From positions 1,364,001 through 1,428,000 of the forward strand of contig NZ_CP101988.1 of assembly GCF_024508335.1 (NCBI RefSeq): a stretch of DNA of 64,000 bases, given 5' to 3'. Below, one piece after another: positions 42,367-52,248 of this stretch. The stretch is from Cellulomonas chengniuliangii. Its GTDB lineage: Bacteria; Actinomycetota; Actinomycetes; Actinomycetales; Cellulomonadaceae. A program made the position numbers and the translations under genes. The notes beneath the pieces were generated by a model. That model made no database searches. It had not been told where the DNA came from and saw only the letters and a list, made by a program, of their open reading frames with translations. Every line of letters starts with the position of its first letter. Position 1 is the first letter of the stretch.

Positions 42367-44678
42367 AAAGCGCAGGGGCAGTAGTCCGTGCTCTCGTGAT
42401 CGTCGCTGTCCTGGCCGCATGGCTCGCCATCGGTGGTGTGGGGGGGATGGCTCAAGGCCGCCTCTCGCAGGTCCAGACCAATGACAACGCGGCGTTCCTG
42501 CCGTCCTCTGCGGAGTCGACCCGGGCCGCCGAAGCGGGACAGGGATTCATCGACGAGGAGACCCTACCGGTGCTCGTCGTCATGACGCCCTCCGACGGGG
42601 GTGACGTCACGCCCGCTCAGCTCGCCGGTGTCCAGGAGTACCTGCAGACGATCCCCCAGATCGCCATCCCCGGCGCCGACGCCGCCGAGGGCGATCCCGT
42701 GACGTTCGCGGACATCCTGGTCGGCCCTGCCGTCGCGGTGCCCTCGGAGGACGGCAAGGCGCTCCTGGTGCCGTTGTCGCTCGACGCCGCCCAGACGGAA
42801 GACCCCCTCGCCGACGGCGAAGGCGCCACCGGCGTGATCGTCGACGAGCTGCGCGCCTCCCTCGCCGACGAGCTCGGAGCCACCGCGGACAGCGCAGGCG
42901 AGCTCGGCCTGCAGGCCTGGGTCACCGGGCCCGGCGGCTACGTGGCCGACCTGGTCGAGGCCTTCGGCGGCATCGACGGCGTCCTGCTGCTCGTCGCGCT
43001 CGGCGCGGTCTTCGTGATCCTCGTGCTCGTCTACCGCTCGCCGTTCCTGCCGGTGATCGTCATCTTCTCCGCCGTCTTCGCGCTGTGCCTCGCAGCCCTG
43101 GTGGTCTACAACCTGGCCGCGAACGACGTGCTGGTGCTCAACGGCCAGGCACAAGGCATCCTCTCGATCCTGGTGGTCGGAGCCGCGGTCGACTACTCCC
43201 TGCTGCTCGTCAGCCGCTACCGCGAAGAGCTCCGCCGTGTGCAGAGCCCGTACACCGCGATGGCGCGGGCCGTGCGCGGCTCCATCGAGCCGATCGCCGC
43301 GAGCGCCGGCACCGTGATCGCGGGCCTGCTGTGCCTCCTGCTCTCCGACCTCGGGTCCAACCGCAGCCTGGGCCCGGTGGGCGCCATCGGCATCGCGTCC
43401 GCGCTGCTCGCCACGCTGACGTTGCTGCCGGCGCTGCTGCTGATCCTCGGCTCGCGCTCCCGTGGGCTGTTCTGGCCGCGCAAGCCCCGGCCGACCGAGG
43501 TCGGCGCGCACGGCGTGGCGCCCGCGCAGCGCCCCACCGCGGAGGTCCTCACCGGCCTGTGGGGCCGCCTGGCCCGGTTCGTCGGAGCGCACGCGCGACC
43601 CGTGTGGGCCCTGACCACGCTGCTGCTCGTCGCGGGCGCGGCGTTCCTGCCGACCCTGCAGGCCAGCGGCACCAGCCAGTCCGACGTGTTCCTCACCCCG
43701 GTCGACTCCGTGGCCGGCGAGGAGGTGCTCGCCGAGCACTTCCCGGCCGGCGTCGTGCAGCCCGCCGTCGTCATCGCCCCCGAGGGCGACCTCGACGCGG
43801 TGCTCGAGGCCGCGCAGGCCGTCGACGGGGTCGAGTCGGCGACGCCCGTCACCGACCAGGACACCGGGGCTCCCGTGGGCGGCGCGCCGCAGGGGGACCA
43901 GGGCGAGCCGCGCGTGGTGGACGGCACGGTCAAGGTCACCGTCGTCACCACGGCCGGATCGGACACCCAGGGCGCCGTCGAGACCATCGAGGAGCTCCGC
44001 ACCGCGGTCCACGACGTCTCGCCTGACGCACTGGTGGGCGGCGCCGCCGCGCAGACCCTCGACACGCAGCTGGCCGGGGCGCGCGACCTCAAGGTCATCG
44101 TCCCGACCGTGCTCGCCGTCATCCTGGTGATCCTGGTGATCCTGCTGCGGGCGTTCGTGGCTCCGCTGCTCCTCATGGTGGCCAACGTGCTGTCCTTCGG
44201 CGCCGCGCTGGGCATCTCCGCGATCGTGTTCAACCACGTGCTCGACTTCCCGGGCGCAGACCCGACCGTCCCGCTGTACTCGTTCGTGTTCCTCGTCGCG
44301 CTCGGGGTCGACTACTCGATCTTCTTGATGACACGGGTCCGCGAGGAGACAGTGCACTTCGGCACCCGTGCCGGCGTGCTGCGCGGCCTGGCGGTGACCG
44401 GCGGGGTGATCACGTCCGCTGGGGTGGTGCTCGCGGCGACCTTCGGGGCGCTGGGCATCCTCCCGCTGCTGTTCCTCGCGCAGCTGGCGTTCATCGTGGC
44501 CCTCGGGGTGCTGATCGACACGCTGATCGTGCGCAGCCTGCTGGTCCCCGCCTTGGTGCACGACCTGGGCCGCGTCGCCTGGTGGCCCAGCCGGCTGGCC
44601 CGCGAGGACGTCGAGGCCGAGGCCATCGCGGCCCACGCCCAGACGTCCGGTGGCGCCCACGCGGCCGGGGCCCGCTGA
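42357..44678 (+). CDS. MMPL family (RND superfamily) transporter
   Basis: A 773-residue membrane transporter with about twelve membrane segments: one at the N-terminus, an extracellular domain (residues 40-195), five clustered segments, a second segment and extracellular domain (about 420-570), and five more. Proton-relay motifs are visible as GAAVDYSLLLVSRYREEL and LGVDYSIFLMTRVREE. Such proteins export lipids or hydrophobic drugs. With MarR control an efflux role is likely. The only start compatible with the membrane topology is ATG 42357. Confidence 0.92.
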   Translation: MLSKSAGAVVRALVIVAVLAAWLAIGGVGGMAQGRLSQVQTNDNAAFLPSSAESTRAAEAGQGFIDEETLPVLVVMTPSDGGDVTPAQLAGVQEYLQTIPQIAIPGADAAEGDPVTFADILVGPAVAVPSEDGKALLVPLSLDAAQTEDPLADGEGATGVIVDELRASLADELGATADSAGELGLQAWVTGPGGYVADLVEAFGGIDGVLLLVALGAVFVILVLVYRSPFLPVIVIFSAVFALCLAALVVYNLAANDVLVLNGQAQGILSILVVGAAVDYSLLLVSRYREELRRVQSPYTAMARAVRGSIEPIAASAGTVIAGLLCLLLSDLGSNRSLGPVGAIGIASALLATLTLLPALLLILGSRSRGLFWPRKPRPTEVGAHGVAPAQRPTAEVLTGLWGRLARFVGAHARPVWALTTLLLVAGAAFLPTLQASGTSQSDVFLTPVDSVAGEEVLAEHFPAGVVQPAVVIAPEGDLDAVLEAAQAVDGVESATPVTDQDTGAPVGGAPQGDQGEPRVVDGTVKVTVVTTAGSDTQGAVETIEELRTAVHDVSPDALVGGAAAQTLDTQLAGARDLKVIVPTVLAVILVILVILLRAFVAPLLLMVANVLSFGAALGISAIVFNHVLDFPGADPTVPLYSFVFLVALGVDYSIFLMTRVREETVHFGTRAGVLRGLAVTGGVITSAGVVLAATFGALGILPLLFLAQLAFIVALGVLIDTLIVRSLLVPALVHDLGRVAWWPSRLAREDVEAEAIAAHAQTSGGAHAAGAR

Positions 44679-44765
44679 CGGGACGAGGGGGCCCGCCGTG
44701 CCAGAAGGGTCCCGTCGTCGCCTCTCGTCCAGCGGACCCGCCCGGCCGCGACCTAGGGTGAGCCC

Positions 44766-45830
44766 ATGAGCGTGACGAGGCGTGTCGGACTGGTCGGGTA
44801 CGGGTCTGCCGGCCGGAGCATCCACTCCCGGCTGCTGCGGGAGGCGGGCCTGCGCGTGACTCATGTGGTGACCCGCAGCCCGGAGCGATCTGCCGCCGCC
44901 CGGGAGGACTGGCCCGGCGTGACGATCGTGCGGAGCGTGGGCGCGCTCCTGGAGCGGGCGGCCATTCTCGACCTGGTCGTCATCGCCAGCCCCACGGCCG
45001 AGCACGCGGCGCAGGCGCACGCCGTCCTCGAGGCCGGGCTGCCGGTGGTCGTCGACAAGCCGCTCGCCACCACCACCGAGACCGCGCGCGCCCTGGCGCG
45101 GGCCGCCGAGGGCGCGGGGGCGCGGCTCACCGTCTTCCAGAACCGGCGGTGGGACCCCGAGCAGCTCACGCTGCAGTCGGTGATCGCCTCCGGTGAGCTG
45201 GGCGTGGTGCACCGGTTCGAGCGCCGGTGGGAGCGGTGGCGGCCCGAGCCGCAGCGCCGCTGGAAGGAGCAGGACCTGGTGGGCGGCGGCCTGCTGCTCG
45301 ACCTCGGGGCGCACCTCGTGGACTCCGCGATCGAGCTCTTCGGCGCCGTCGTCAGCGTCTACGCCGAGCTCAGGTCGATCACGACGCCCGCCGAGGACGA
45401 CGTGTTCCTGGCACTGACGCACCGGTCCACGGACGGCGGGCCGGGCGTCATCAGCCACCTCCAGGCGAGCGGGATCACGGGAGCACCCGGCCCGCGCACC
45501 CGGGTGCTGGGGGACAAGGGCGCCTATCTCGTGACCAGCTACGAGGGAGAGGCGACACCGTTCTCCGTGCTGGACGAGACGTGGGTCGCCCGGGGCCGCG
45601 ACAAGGACCACGAGGGCTGGCTGGTCCACGGCTCAGACCGGGTGGCGGTGCCGAGGGCGCCCGGCGGCCACCAGGACTTCTACCGGGACGTGGTGCGCTG
45701 GCTCGATGAGGGCGCGCCGCCGCCAGTCGACCCGTGGGATGCGGTCCGGACCGCCACCGTGCTGGACGCCGCACGGGTCTCGGCGCGGGAGTCGAGGGTG
45801 GTCACGCTCGGACCGGCCACCACCGGCTGA
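44766..45830 (+). CDS. Gfo/Idh/MocA family oxidoreductase
   Basis: A 354-residue NAD(P)-dependent dehydrogenase. The N-terminal Rossmann fold starts VGLVGYGSAGRSIHSRLL, the catalytic motif is VVVDKPLATT (D-K-P for the usual E-K-P) and the substrate-side motif LLLDLGAHLVDSAIELFG carries D-x-x-x-H-x-x-D. FQNRRWDPE fits the YdgJ/YvaA-like group that acts on sugars or inositols. The substrate is not known. Confidence 0.9.
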   Translation: MSVTRRVGLVGYGSAGRSIHSRLLREAGLRVTHVVTRSPERSAAAREDWPGVTIVRSVGALLERAAILDLVVIASPTAEHAAQAHAVLEAGLPVVVDKPLATTTETARALARAAEGAGARLTVFQNRRWDPEQLTLQSVIASGELGVVHRFERRWERWRPEPQRRWKEQDLVGGGLLLDLGAHLVDSAIELFGAVVSVYAELRSITTPAEDDVFLALTHRSTDGGPGVISHLQASGITGAPGPRTRVLGDKGAYLVTSYEGEATPFSVLDETWVARGRDKDHEGWLVHGSDRVAVPRAPGGHQDFYRDVVRWLDEGAPPPVDPWDAVRTATVLDAARVSARESRVVTLGPATTG

Positions 45831-45847
45831 TCCCGAACGAGGGGCCT

Positions 45848-47413
45848 GTGGACAGCCGTCCTGGCGCCCCTGGGCGCGGTTCGATGGGCCCCATGCGGTT
45901 CCACGGGCCCTCGCCGACGTCTCGTCCCTCCGAGCCGCGCGCGACGGCGCCCCCGGACGACAGGCTCGACCCCGCCGTCGCCGCGGCGCTGCTCACGGCC
46001 GGGTACCGCGCGCTCGGCCCGGTGGGGCGTGGCAGCGGCGGCCCGGCGTGGTCGGCGACGTCCCTCGACGAGCCAGGGCTCCGGGTGGTCGTGCGGGTCG
46101 TCGACCTCGCGCCCGACCCTCGCCGCGAGGCACGCCTGCGCCGGCTGGTCGGCGTCAGCCACCCGCACCTCGCACGACTGGTGGCGGCCGTCCCCGTCCC
46201 ACCCGACCGCTGCGCGCTGCTCGTCGAGCACGTCCCCGGGCCGACGCTCGAGGCCCTGCGCGAGGCGCGCGGGCCGCTCACCTCAGGGGAGGCGGTGACG
46301 GTCGCCGTGCCCCTGGCCGACGCCCTCGACGCGCTGCACACAGCCGGCCTGGTGCATGGCGACGTCTCCCCGGCCAACGTCATCGTGCGGCAGGACGGCC
46401 GACCGGCGCTCGTCGACCTGCAGGGCGCCGTGGTGGACAGCGGCGGCACCGTCGGCTTCGCCGCGCCCGAGCTCGAGCAGGGAGTCGAGCCGAGTGCCGC
46501 GTCGGACGTGCACGCGCTCGCCCAGACGATCCTGGCGCAGCTCCCACCCGACCGGCCGCCGGGGACGCCGAGCGCAGAGCTCACCGAGCTGCGTGCCGTC
46601 ATCGCCGAGGCGAGCGCGCCCGAGCAGGAGGCCCGGCCCGGCGCCCGCGCGTTCGGCGACGCCTGCTTCCGGGTCGACGAGGCCGAGCCCATCGGCCTGC
46701 CCGACCCCTCCGTCCTGGCGCGGACCGAGCTCGCGCGCCTCGCCGCCCGCCCCGGCGCCCGGTCCACCACGCGCCCCGGAGCCGTCGTGCGAGGGCGCGG
46801 GGCATCCCGGCATCGCGCGCCGAGACGCTGGCGTGGGCCGGCGGCCCGGCTCGTGGTCGCCGTCGTCGTCGTGGGCCTCGCCGGCACCGGGGCCTTGGCC
46901 CTGTCGGGGAGCGCGCGGGACGCGGACGTGGCCGCGGAGAGCCCGGCAGCCGCCAGCCCCGTCCTGACGGCGGCGCCCGCGCCCGATCCAGTCGCCGCCG
47001 CGGTGGCACTCACCGCCGCTCGGGTCGAGGCGATCGCCAGCGGCGACAGCGCACGGCTCGACGCCGTCGAGGGGCCAGGCTCCCCGGCGCACGTCGCGGA
47101 CACCCGGCTTCTCGCCGAACTCGCGGAGCAAGGCGTGCGGGTTGAGGGCCTGCAGGTCCAAGTCCACGACGCGCGACGCCTGGTGGGCCGTCTCGCCGAC
47201 GCGGCCCGAGCGTCGCGCGAGGAGTCGGCGCCAGCCCAAAGGACCGCCCGGGTCGAGGTCACCTCGACACTGTCGTCGCATCGCCGGGTAGGCGTCGACG
47301 GCGCAGTCCTGCAGGAGGTCGCGGCGAGCGGCCCGACGGCGGTGGTGCTGGTCCTGCGTCTCACAGCGGTGGGCTGGAGGGTCGCAGAGGTCGAGGTCAG
47401 CCCGCACCGGTGA
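45848..47413 (+). CDS. Membrane-anchored protein kinase-like protein
   Basis: About 521 residues. A kinase-like domain (residues 30-260) has the catalytic loop LVHGDVSPANVIV, but DFG is replaced by DLQ and the glycine loop is GRGSGGPAW, so activity is doubtful or atypical. A basic linker leads to one membrane segment (about 335-358) and an extracytoplasmic Ala-rich domain of about 160 residues with a cystatin/NTF2-like secondary structure pattern. The start is uncertain: GTG 45848 has GAGGGG close upstream, ATG 45884 and 45893 are alternatives. Its end overlaps the convergent epimerase gene by 17 bases. Confidence 0.8.
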   Translation: MDSRPGAPGRGSMGPMRFHGPSPTSRPSEPRATAPPDDRLDPAVAAALLTAGYRALGPVGRGSGGPAWSATSLDEPGLRVVVRVVDLAPDPRREARLRRLVGVSHPHLARLVAAVPVPPDRCALLVEHVPGPTLEALREARGPLTSGEAVTVAVPLADALDALHTAGLVHGDVSPANVIVRQDGRPALVDLQGAVVDSGGTVGFAAPELEQGVEPSAASDVHALAQTILAQLPPDRPPGTPSAELTELRAVIAEASAPEQEARPGARAFGDACFRVDEAEPIGLPDPSVLARTELARLAARPGARSTTRPGAVVRGRGASRHRAPRRWRGPAARLVVAVVVVGLAGTGALALSGSARDADVAAESPAAASPVLTAAPAPDPVAAAVALTAARVEAIASGDSARLDAVEGPGSPAHVADTRLLAELAEQGVRVEGLQVQVHDARRLVGRLADAARASREESAPAQRTARVEVTSTLSSHRRVGVDGAVLQEVAASGPTAVVLVLRLTAVGWRVAEVEVSPHR

Positions 47414-48287
47414 CGTAGCGGGCGGCGGCCTCGACGTCCGGATGCCGCGGGACGAAGCCGCTGGCGGCGAGCTTCGCCGGGGTGGCGCGCACCGAGCCCA
47501 GCACCTCCTGCGAGAGGTCGCCCAGCACGAGCCGCAGCGCCCACGCCGGTGGGCGCAGCACCGCGGGGCGGCCCATCCGAACGGCGATCGCGCGCGTCAG
47601 GTCGGCGTTCGTCGTCGCGGACGCCACGAGGTTGACCGGGCCCCGCACGGGAGCGTCGAGGAGGTGGATGATCGCGGCGACCTCGTCGGGCAGCGTGATC
47701 CAGCTCCAGTACTGCCGCCCCGTGCCGAGGGGCCCGCCGAGGCCGAGGCGCAGCAGCGGCAGGAGCCTGCCCAGCGCGCCTCCCTCCGGCGACAGCACGA
47801 TGCCCGTGCGGAGGTGGGCCACCCGGACGCCCGCCGCCTCGGCGGCGGCCGTCGATGCCTCCCACTGGCGCACCACGCCCGCGAAGAAGGTGTGCCCCAA
47901 CGGCTCCGACTCGTCGATCAACGTGTCGCCACGGTCCCCGTAGGCGCCGATGCCGGAGGCCTGGAGCAGCACTGCCGGGGGAGCGTCCAGGGCGGCGACC
48001 GCCTCGCTGAGCAGCGTCGTGGAGCGCGTGCGCGACGCGACGATCTCCCGCTTGCGGGCAGCCGTCAACGGCCAGTCGCCGATGCTCGCGCCTGCCAGGT
48101 TCACCACGGCGTCCACGCCCCGCAGGCCCCGCGGGTCGAGCGTGCCGGCGCGCGGGTCCCACCGGAGCTCGTCTGGCCCCTGAGCGTCGCGTCGGACGAG
48201 GCGGCGGACCCGGTGCCCGCGATCCCGCAGCCCGGTGGTCAGGGCTGTGCCGATCAGGCCGTGCGAGCCGGCGATGACGATGTCCAT
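47397..48287 (-). CDS. TIGR01777-type NAD-dependent epimerase (SDR family)
   Basis: A 296-residue extended short-chain dehydrogenase-like protein. The dinucleotide loop is IVIAGSHGLIGTALTTGL and the family motifs DAVVNLAGASIGDWPLT and LLQASGIGAYGDRG follow. Residues WSWITLPDEVAAIIHLLD and the C-terminal RPPAWALRLVLGD are typical of the YfcH/TIGR01777 group, whose reaction is unknown. It lies downstream of sucB on the same strand but behind a strong hairpin. Confidence 0.93.
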   Translation of the reverse strand: MDIVIAGSHGLIGTALTTGLRDRGHRVRRLVRRDAQGPDELRWDPRAGTLDPRGLRGVDAVVNLAGASIGDWPLTAARKREIVASRTRSTTLLSEAVAALDAPPAVLLQASGIGAYGDRGDTLIDESEPLGHTFFAGVVRQWEASTAAAEAAGVRVAHLRTGIVLSPEGGALGRLLPLLRLGLGGPLGTGRQYWSWITLPDEVAAIIHLLDAPVRGPVNLVASATTNADLTRAIAVRMGRPAVLRPPAWALRLVLGDLSQEVLGSVRATPAKLAASGFVPRHPDVEAAARYVTGAG

Positions 48288-48347
48288 GCGGTCACCCTAC
48301 GGATGACGGCGCCGTGCCACCCGGCGCCCCGTCGGCCCGGGACACGA

Positions 48348-48389
48348 CACTGCCCCGGTGGCCAGCGTGAGCCGGCCACCGGGGCAGTG
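48348..48389 (-). terminator. Hairpin terminator downstream of sucB
   Basis: A perfect 16-bp stem (48348-48363 with 48374-48389) around a 10-base loop, 15 bases after the sucB stop on the minus strand. It separates the lpdA-sucB unit from the epimerase gene. Confidence 0.78.
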
Positions 48390-48403
48390 GGGACGAGCAG
48401 GTG

Positions 48404-50119
48404 TCAGAGGCCGACCTGGTCCTCGAACGCGCCCTCTTCGATGCGCTGCTTGACCGTCATGAGGTAGCGCGACGCGTCGGCGCCGTCCACCAGGCGGTGG
48501 TCGTACGACAGCGACAGGTAGCACATCGAGCGGATCGCGATGACCTCGGCGCCGTCGGCGTCCGTCGTCACCACGGGGCGCTTGACGATCGTGCCGGTGC
48601 CCATGATGGCGGAGGTGCCGCCGGGGACGATGGGCGTGTCGAACAGCGCGCCGCCGGAGCCGGTGTTCGTCACCGTGAAGGTGGCGCCGCTCAGCTCGTC
48701 GGGCGTGACCTTGTTGTCCCGCGTGCGGGCCGCGAGGTCCGCGATCTTGCGGGAGATGCCCGCGAGGTTGAGGTCGCCCGCGTCGCGGATGACCGGCACC
48801 AGGAGCCCGCGCGGCGTGTCGACGGCGATGCCGACGTTCTCCTCGCCGTGGTAGGTGATCTGGTTGCCCTCGAGCACCCCGTTGACCTTGGGGTGGACCT
48901 TCAGCGCCTCGATCGCGGCGAGGACGAAGAACGGCAGGAACGTGAGGTTGACGCCCTCGCGGGCCTTGAAGTCGTTCTTGGCCTTGGCCCGCAGGCGGGC
49001 GACCTTCGTCACGTCGACCTCGACCACCGTGGTCAGCTGGGCCTGGCTGTGCAGGGCGTCGACCATGCGCTCGGCGATGATCTGACGCAGCCGGCTGGCC
49101 TTCTCGGTGGTGCCCCGCAGCGGGGACACCTCGACCGGGGCGGTTGCCTTGGCGGCGGCGGGAGCCGACGCGGCGGGCTTGGCCTCAGCGGCCTTCGCGG
49201 CCTCGGCTGCCTTGGCAGCGGCCTCGAGGACGTCCTCCTTGCGGATGCGGCCTCCGACGCCCGTGCCCGCCAGGGTCGAGACGTCGACGCCCTTCTCGGC
49301 CGCGAGCTTGCGGACGAGCGGGGTGAGGTACGAGCCCGAGGCGGCCGGAGCCGCGGCCTGCTCGGCGGGGGCCGGCGCGGGAGCCGGGGCGGGCGCGGAC
49401 TGGGCGGGCGTGGCGGCCTTCGGAGCCGGCGCGGCCTCCGGGGCCGGTGCCGCCTCGGGTGCGGGAGCCGGGGCCGCGGCGGCCGGTGCGGGCGCCTCCT
49501 GGGCGGCGCCAGAGCCGATCACGGCGAGCACGGCGCCGACCTCGACGGTCTCGTCCTCCTGGACCCGGATCTCCTGGATCGTCCCGGCGAGGGGCGAGGG
49601 GATCTCGGTGTCGACCTTGTCCGTGGAGATCTCGAGCAGCGGCTCGTCGACCTCGACGGTGTCGCCGACGCTCTTCAGCCAGCGGGTGACGGTTCCCTCG
49701 GTGACGGACTCGCCCAGCGCGGGGAGGGTGACCTCCTCGCCGCCAGAGCCGCCAGCCGCGGGGGCCTCGGCGGCCGGGGCCGACTGCTCGGCGGGAGCCT
49801 GCTCCTGCTCGGGGGCGGGCGCGGGCGCCGCCTCCGGCTCGGGGGCCTTCTCGGCGGAGTCGGCCGCGGGGGCCGCGCCGTCGCCGGAGCCGATCACTGC
49901 CAGGTTGGCGCCGACCTCGACGGTCTCGTCCTCCTGGACCAGGATCTGCTCGAGCACGCCCGCGAAGGGCGAGGGGATCTCGGTGTCGACCTTGTCGGTC
50001 GAGATCTCGAGCAAGGGCTCGTCGACCTCGACGGTGTCGCCGACGTTCTTCAGCCAGCGGGTGACGGTGCCTTCGGTGACGGATTCGCCGAGGGCGGGGA
50101 GCTGCACGTTGTCAGACAT
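48404..50119 (-). CDS. sucB: Dihydrolipoamide acyltransferase E2 with two lipoyl domains
   Basis: A 571-residue E2 core subunit of a 2-oxo acid dehydrogenase complex. Two lipoyl domains (about residues 2-76 and 119-195) each carry the lipoyl-lysine motif [12 protein letters not shown]. Ala/Pro-rich swinging linkers follow, then the E3/E1-binding domain ([17 protein letters not shown]...GGRIRKEDV) and the acyltransferase with catalytic [11 protein letters not shown]. Actinobacterial SucB-type proteins of this size serve the pyruvate and/or 2-oxoglutarate complex, so succinyl specificity is not certain. It is a substrate of LipB and LipA encoded nearby, and is cotranscribed with lpdA. Confidence 0.96.
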   Translation of the reverse strand: MSDNVQLPALGESVTEGTVTRWLKNVGDTVEVDEPLLEISTDKVDTEIPSPFAGVLEQILVQEDETVEVGANLAVIGSGDGAAPAADSAEKAPEPEAAPAPAPEQEQAPAEQSAPAAEAPAAGGSGGEEVTLPALGESVTEGTVTRWLKSVGDTVEVDEPLLEISTDKVDTEIPSPLAGTIQEIRVQEDETVEVGAVLAVIGSGAAQEAPAPAAAAPAPAPEAAPAPEAAPAPKAATPAQSAPAPAPAPAPAEQAAAPAASGSYLTPLVRKLAAEKGVDVSTLAGTGVGGRIRKEDVLEAAAKAAEAAKAAEAKPAASAPAAAKATAPVEVSPLRGTTEKASRLRQIIAERMVDALHSQAQLTTVVEVDVTKVARLRAKAKNDFKAREGVNLTFLPFFVLAAIEALKVHPKVNGVLEGNQITYHGEENVGIAVDTPRGLLVPVIRDAGDLNLAGISRKIADLAARTRDNKVTPDELSGATFTVTNTGSGGALFDTPIVPGGTSAIMGTGTIVKRPVVTTDADGAEVIAIRSMCYLSLSYDHRLVDGADASRYLMTVKQRIEEGAFEDQVGL

Positions 50120-50149
50120 GACCGCTCGTGTCTCCTTCGATTCGTGGGG

Positions 50150-51535
50150 TCAGTTGTGGGCGTGCAGCGGCTTGCCGGCGAGCGCGAGGTGCGCCTCCCC
50201 GAGAGCCTCGTTCTGCGTGGGGTGGGCGTGCACCAGTGCGGCGACGTCCTCGGGGTAGGCCTCCCAGTTGACGATGAGCTGGCCTTCGCCGATGAGCTCG
50301 CCGACGCGGGCGCCGATCATGTGGACGCCGATGACGGGTCCGTCCTTCTGCCGCACCAGCTTGATGAAGCCGGCCGTGCCGAGGATCTGGCTCTTGCCGT
50401 TGCCGCCCAGGTTGTACTCGAGCGTCTCGACGGCGTCCGCCCCGTGGATCTCCTTGGCCTTGGCCTCGGTGAGCCCGACGGAGGCGACCTCCGGGTCGGA
50501 GTAGGTGACGCGGGGGATGCCCGACTCGACGATCGGCTGGGGGTTGAGGCCCGCGATCTGCTCGGCGACGAAGATGCCCTGGGCGAAGCCGCGGTGCGCG
50601 AGCTGCAGGCCGGGCACGATGTCGCCGACGGCGTAGATGTTGCCGACGCCGGTGTGCAGGCGTTCGTCGGTGATGACGAAGCCGCGGTCGAGCGTCAGGC
50701 CCTGCTCCTCGTAGCCGAGGCCCGCGGTGACCGGCCCACGGCCGACGGCCACGAGCAGCAGGTCGGCGTCGAACGTCTTGCCGTCCTCGAGCGTGACGTG
50801 CACGCCGTTGTCGTCCTGCGTGACGCCCTGGAAGCGGACCCCCAGGTTGAAGCCGATGCCGCGCTTGCGGAACGCCCGCTCGAACGCCTTGGACAGTGCC
50901 TCGTCCTCGTTCGGGACGAGGTGGGGGAGCGCCTCGATGATCGTGACGTCGGCCCCGAAGGAGCGCCACACGCTCGCGAACTCGGAGCCGATGACGCCGC
51001 CGCCGAGGATGATGGCCGAGCGGGGCACCCAGTCGAGCTGCAGGGCCTGGTCGGAGGTGATGACCCGGCCGCCGATGTCCAGGCCGGGCAGCGAGCGGGC
51101 GTAGGAGCCGGTGCCGAGGACGATGTTCTCGCCCGTGATCCGCTCGCCGTTGACCTCGACCGCGTTCTTGTCGACGAGCTTGCCGTAGCCCTCGAAGACG
51201 GTGATCTTGCGGGACTTGATGAGTCCCTGGAGGCCCTTGTACAGGCGTGCGACAACGGACTCCTTGTACTGGTTCACCCCCGCCATGTCGATGCCCTTGA
51301 GCTCGGTGTGCACTCCGAAGTGCGCGCCGTCGCGGGCGTTGTCGGCGATCTCAGCGGCGTGCAGCAGCGCCTTGGTCGGGATGCAGCCGTTGTGCAGGCA
51401 GGTCCCGCCCAGCTTGCCGCCCTCGATCAGCGCCACGCTCTTGCCGAGCTGGGCGCCACGGAGCGCAGCCGCGTAGCCGCCGCTTCCTCCGCCCAGGACG
51501 ACGATGTCGAAAGCGGTTCCGGTGGTGTCGGCCAC
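50150..51535 (-). CDS. lpdA: Dihydrolipoyl dehydrogenase (E3)
   Basis: A 461-residue FAD disulphide oxidoreductase that reoxidises the lipoyl groups of E2. FAD loop VVLGGGSGGYAAAL, redox pair GTCLHNGCIPT, NAD loop AIILGGGVIGSEFA, second FAD motif IYAVGDIVPG and the C-terminal His-Glu dyad HAHPTQNEALGE are present. GTG 51535 follows GAGGAG by 6 bases and is preferred over the TTG at 51541. The sucB gene begins 30 bases downstream, so both form one operon. Confidence 0.97.
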   Translation of the reverse strand: MADTTGTAFDIVVLGGGSGGYAAALRGAQLGKSVALIEGGKLGGTCLHNGCIPTKALLHAAEIADNARDGAHFGVHTELKGIDMAGVNQYKESVVARLYKGLQGLIKSRKITVFEGYGKLVDKNAVEVNGERITGENIVLGTGSYARSLPGLDIGGRVITSDQALQLDWVPRSAIILGGGVIGSEFASVWRSFGADVTIIEALPHLVPNEDEALSKAFERAFRKRGIGFNLGVRFQGVTQDDNGVHVTLEDGKTFDADLLLVAVGRGPVTAGLGYEEQGLTLDRGFVITDERLHTGVGNIYAVGDIVPGLQLAHRGFAQGIFVAEQIAGLNPQPIVESGIPRVTYSDPEVASVGLTEAKAKEIHGADAVETLEYNLGGNGKSQILGTAGFIKLVRQKDGPVIGVHMIGARVGELIGEGQLIVNWEAYPEDVAALVHAHPTQNEALGEAHLALAGKPLHAHN

Positions 51536-51785
51536 GTGCAACTCCTCAGGTGCAGACGTGTAAGTTCTTGCTGTTCGGCGCCCATCTTGTCATCCCGGCG
51601 CAGAGCGAACGAACCTGATCGGCTCTTGTGGCTTGTGACGCTGGGAACATTCGTCCCATGTATGTCCGGCTTCTCCCCGTCTTGAGCCGCCGCTGTGACG
51701 GCACGCACACGGCGCGCGGCCTCGCCGAGACCAACGGCCCACAAGGGAGCGGCGCGCGCGTGGGCCCGGTCGGTACGCTGCCGTC

Positions 51786-52145
51786 ATGGGTCTGTTCACA
51801 CGTTGGCGCCGCGCCGGACGCACGACGCCGCCGCCGGACACCGCGCCGGAGAGCGGGCGGGACCGTGAGCGGGCCACGCTGGCCCACCTCGGGGACTTCG
51901 TCGCCACCCGGGTGGGCGTCGAGGCCTACGTCGAGCCCCAGACGAACGTCACCCAGACCACCGTGATGCTGATCGCGACAGACGGTGAGTGGACGCGCCG
52001 GCGCGTGCCCGACGCGAAGGCCGCGTACGAGATCGCGCGCTCGCTGGCCATCCCCGTGTACGACGTGCAGCGCACCGGCTACCCGCAGCGGATGCGGGAC
52101 TGGAACACCCGGCAGCGGATCGAGCGGCAGCGCCGCAGGGCCTGA
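51786..52145 (+). CDS. Conserved actinobacterial hypothetical protein (119 aa)
   Basis: A basic, soluble protein with a central alpha/beta part (ATLAHLGDFVATRVGVEAYV, TTVMLIATDGEWTRRRVP, YEIARSLAIPVYDVQRTGYP) and an Arg-rich C-terminal helix. Proteins of this kind are found beside lpdA and pepA in related actinobacteria, sometimes named oxidoreductase without support. No active site is visible. A strong hairpin follows. Confidence 0.8.
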   Translation: MGLFTRWRRAGRTTPPPDTAPESGRDRERATLAHLGDFVATRVGVEAYVEPQTNVTQTTVMLIATDGEWTRRRVPDAKAAYEIARSLAIPVYDVQRTGYPQRMRDWNTRQRIERQRRRA

Positions 52146-52179
52146 GCGGGCGCAGCGCTGGCAGGGGCGCAGCACATGG

Positions 52180-52213
52180 GAGAGGCCCGGTCGGCGAGCC
52201 GACCGGGCCTCTC
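52180..52213. terminator. Bidirectional hairpin terminator
   Basis: A perfect 15-bp stem (52180-52194 with 52199-52213) with a 4-base loop between the convergent gene at 51786-52145 and pepA (ends 52249). Confidence 0.8.
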
Positions 52214-52248
52214 TGCGTCCTCGTGCCGCGCCGTGGCCGGCGCGGCGG

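Noticed and set aside
48401-51685. Plus-strand frame of about 1090 codons opposite sucB and lpdA
   Set aside because: Antisense of two unmistakable core-metabolism genes; repetitive Asp/Leu/Val/Gly composition.
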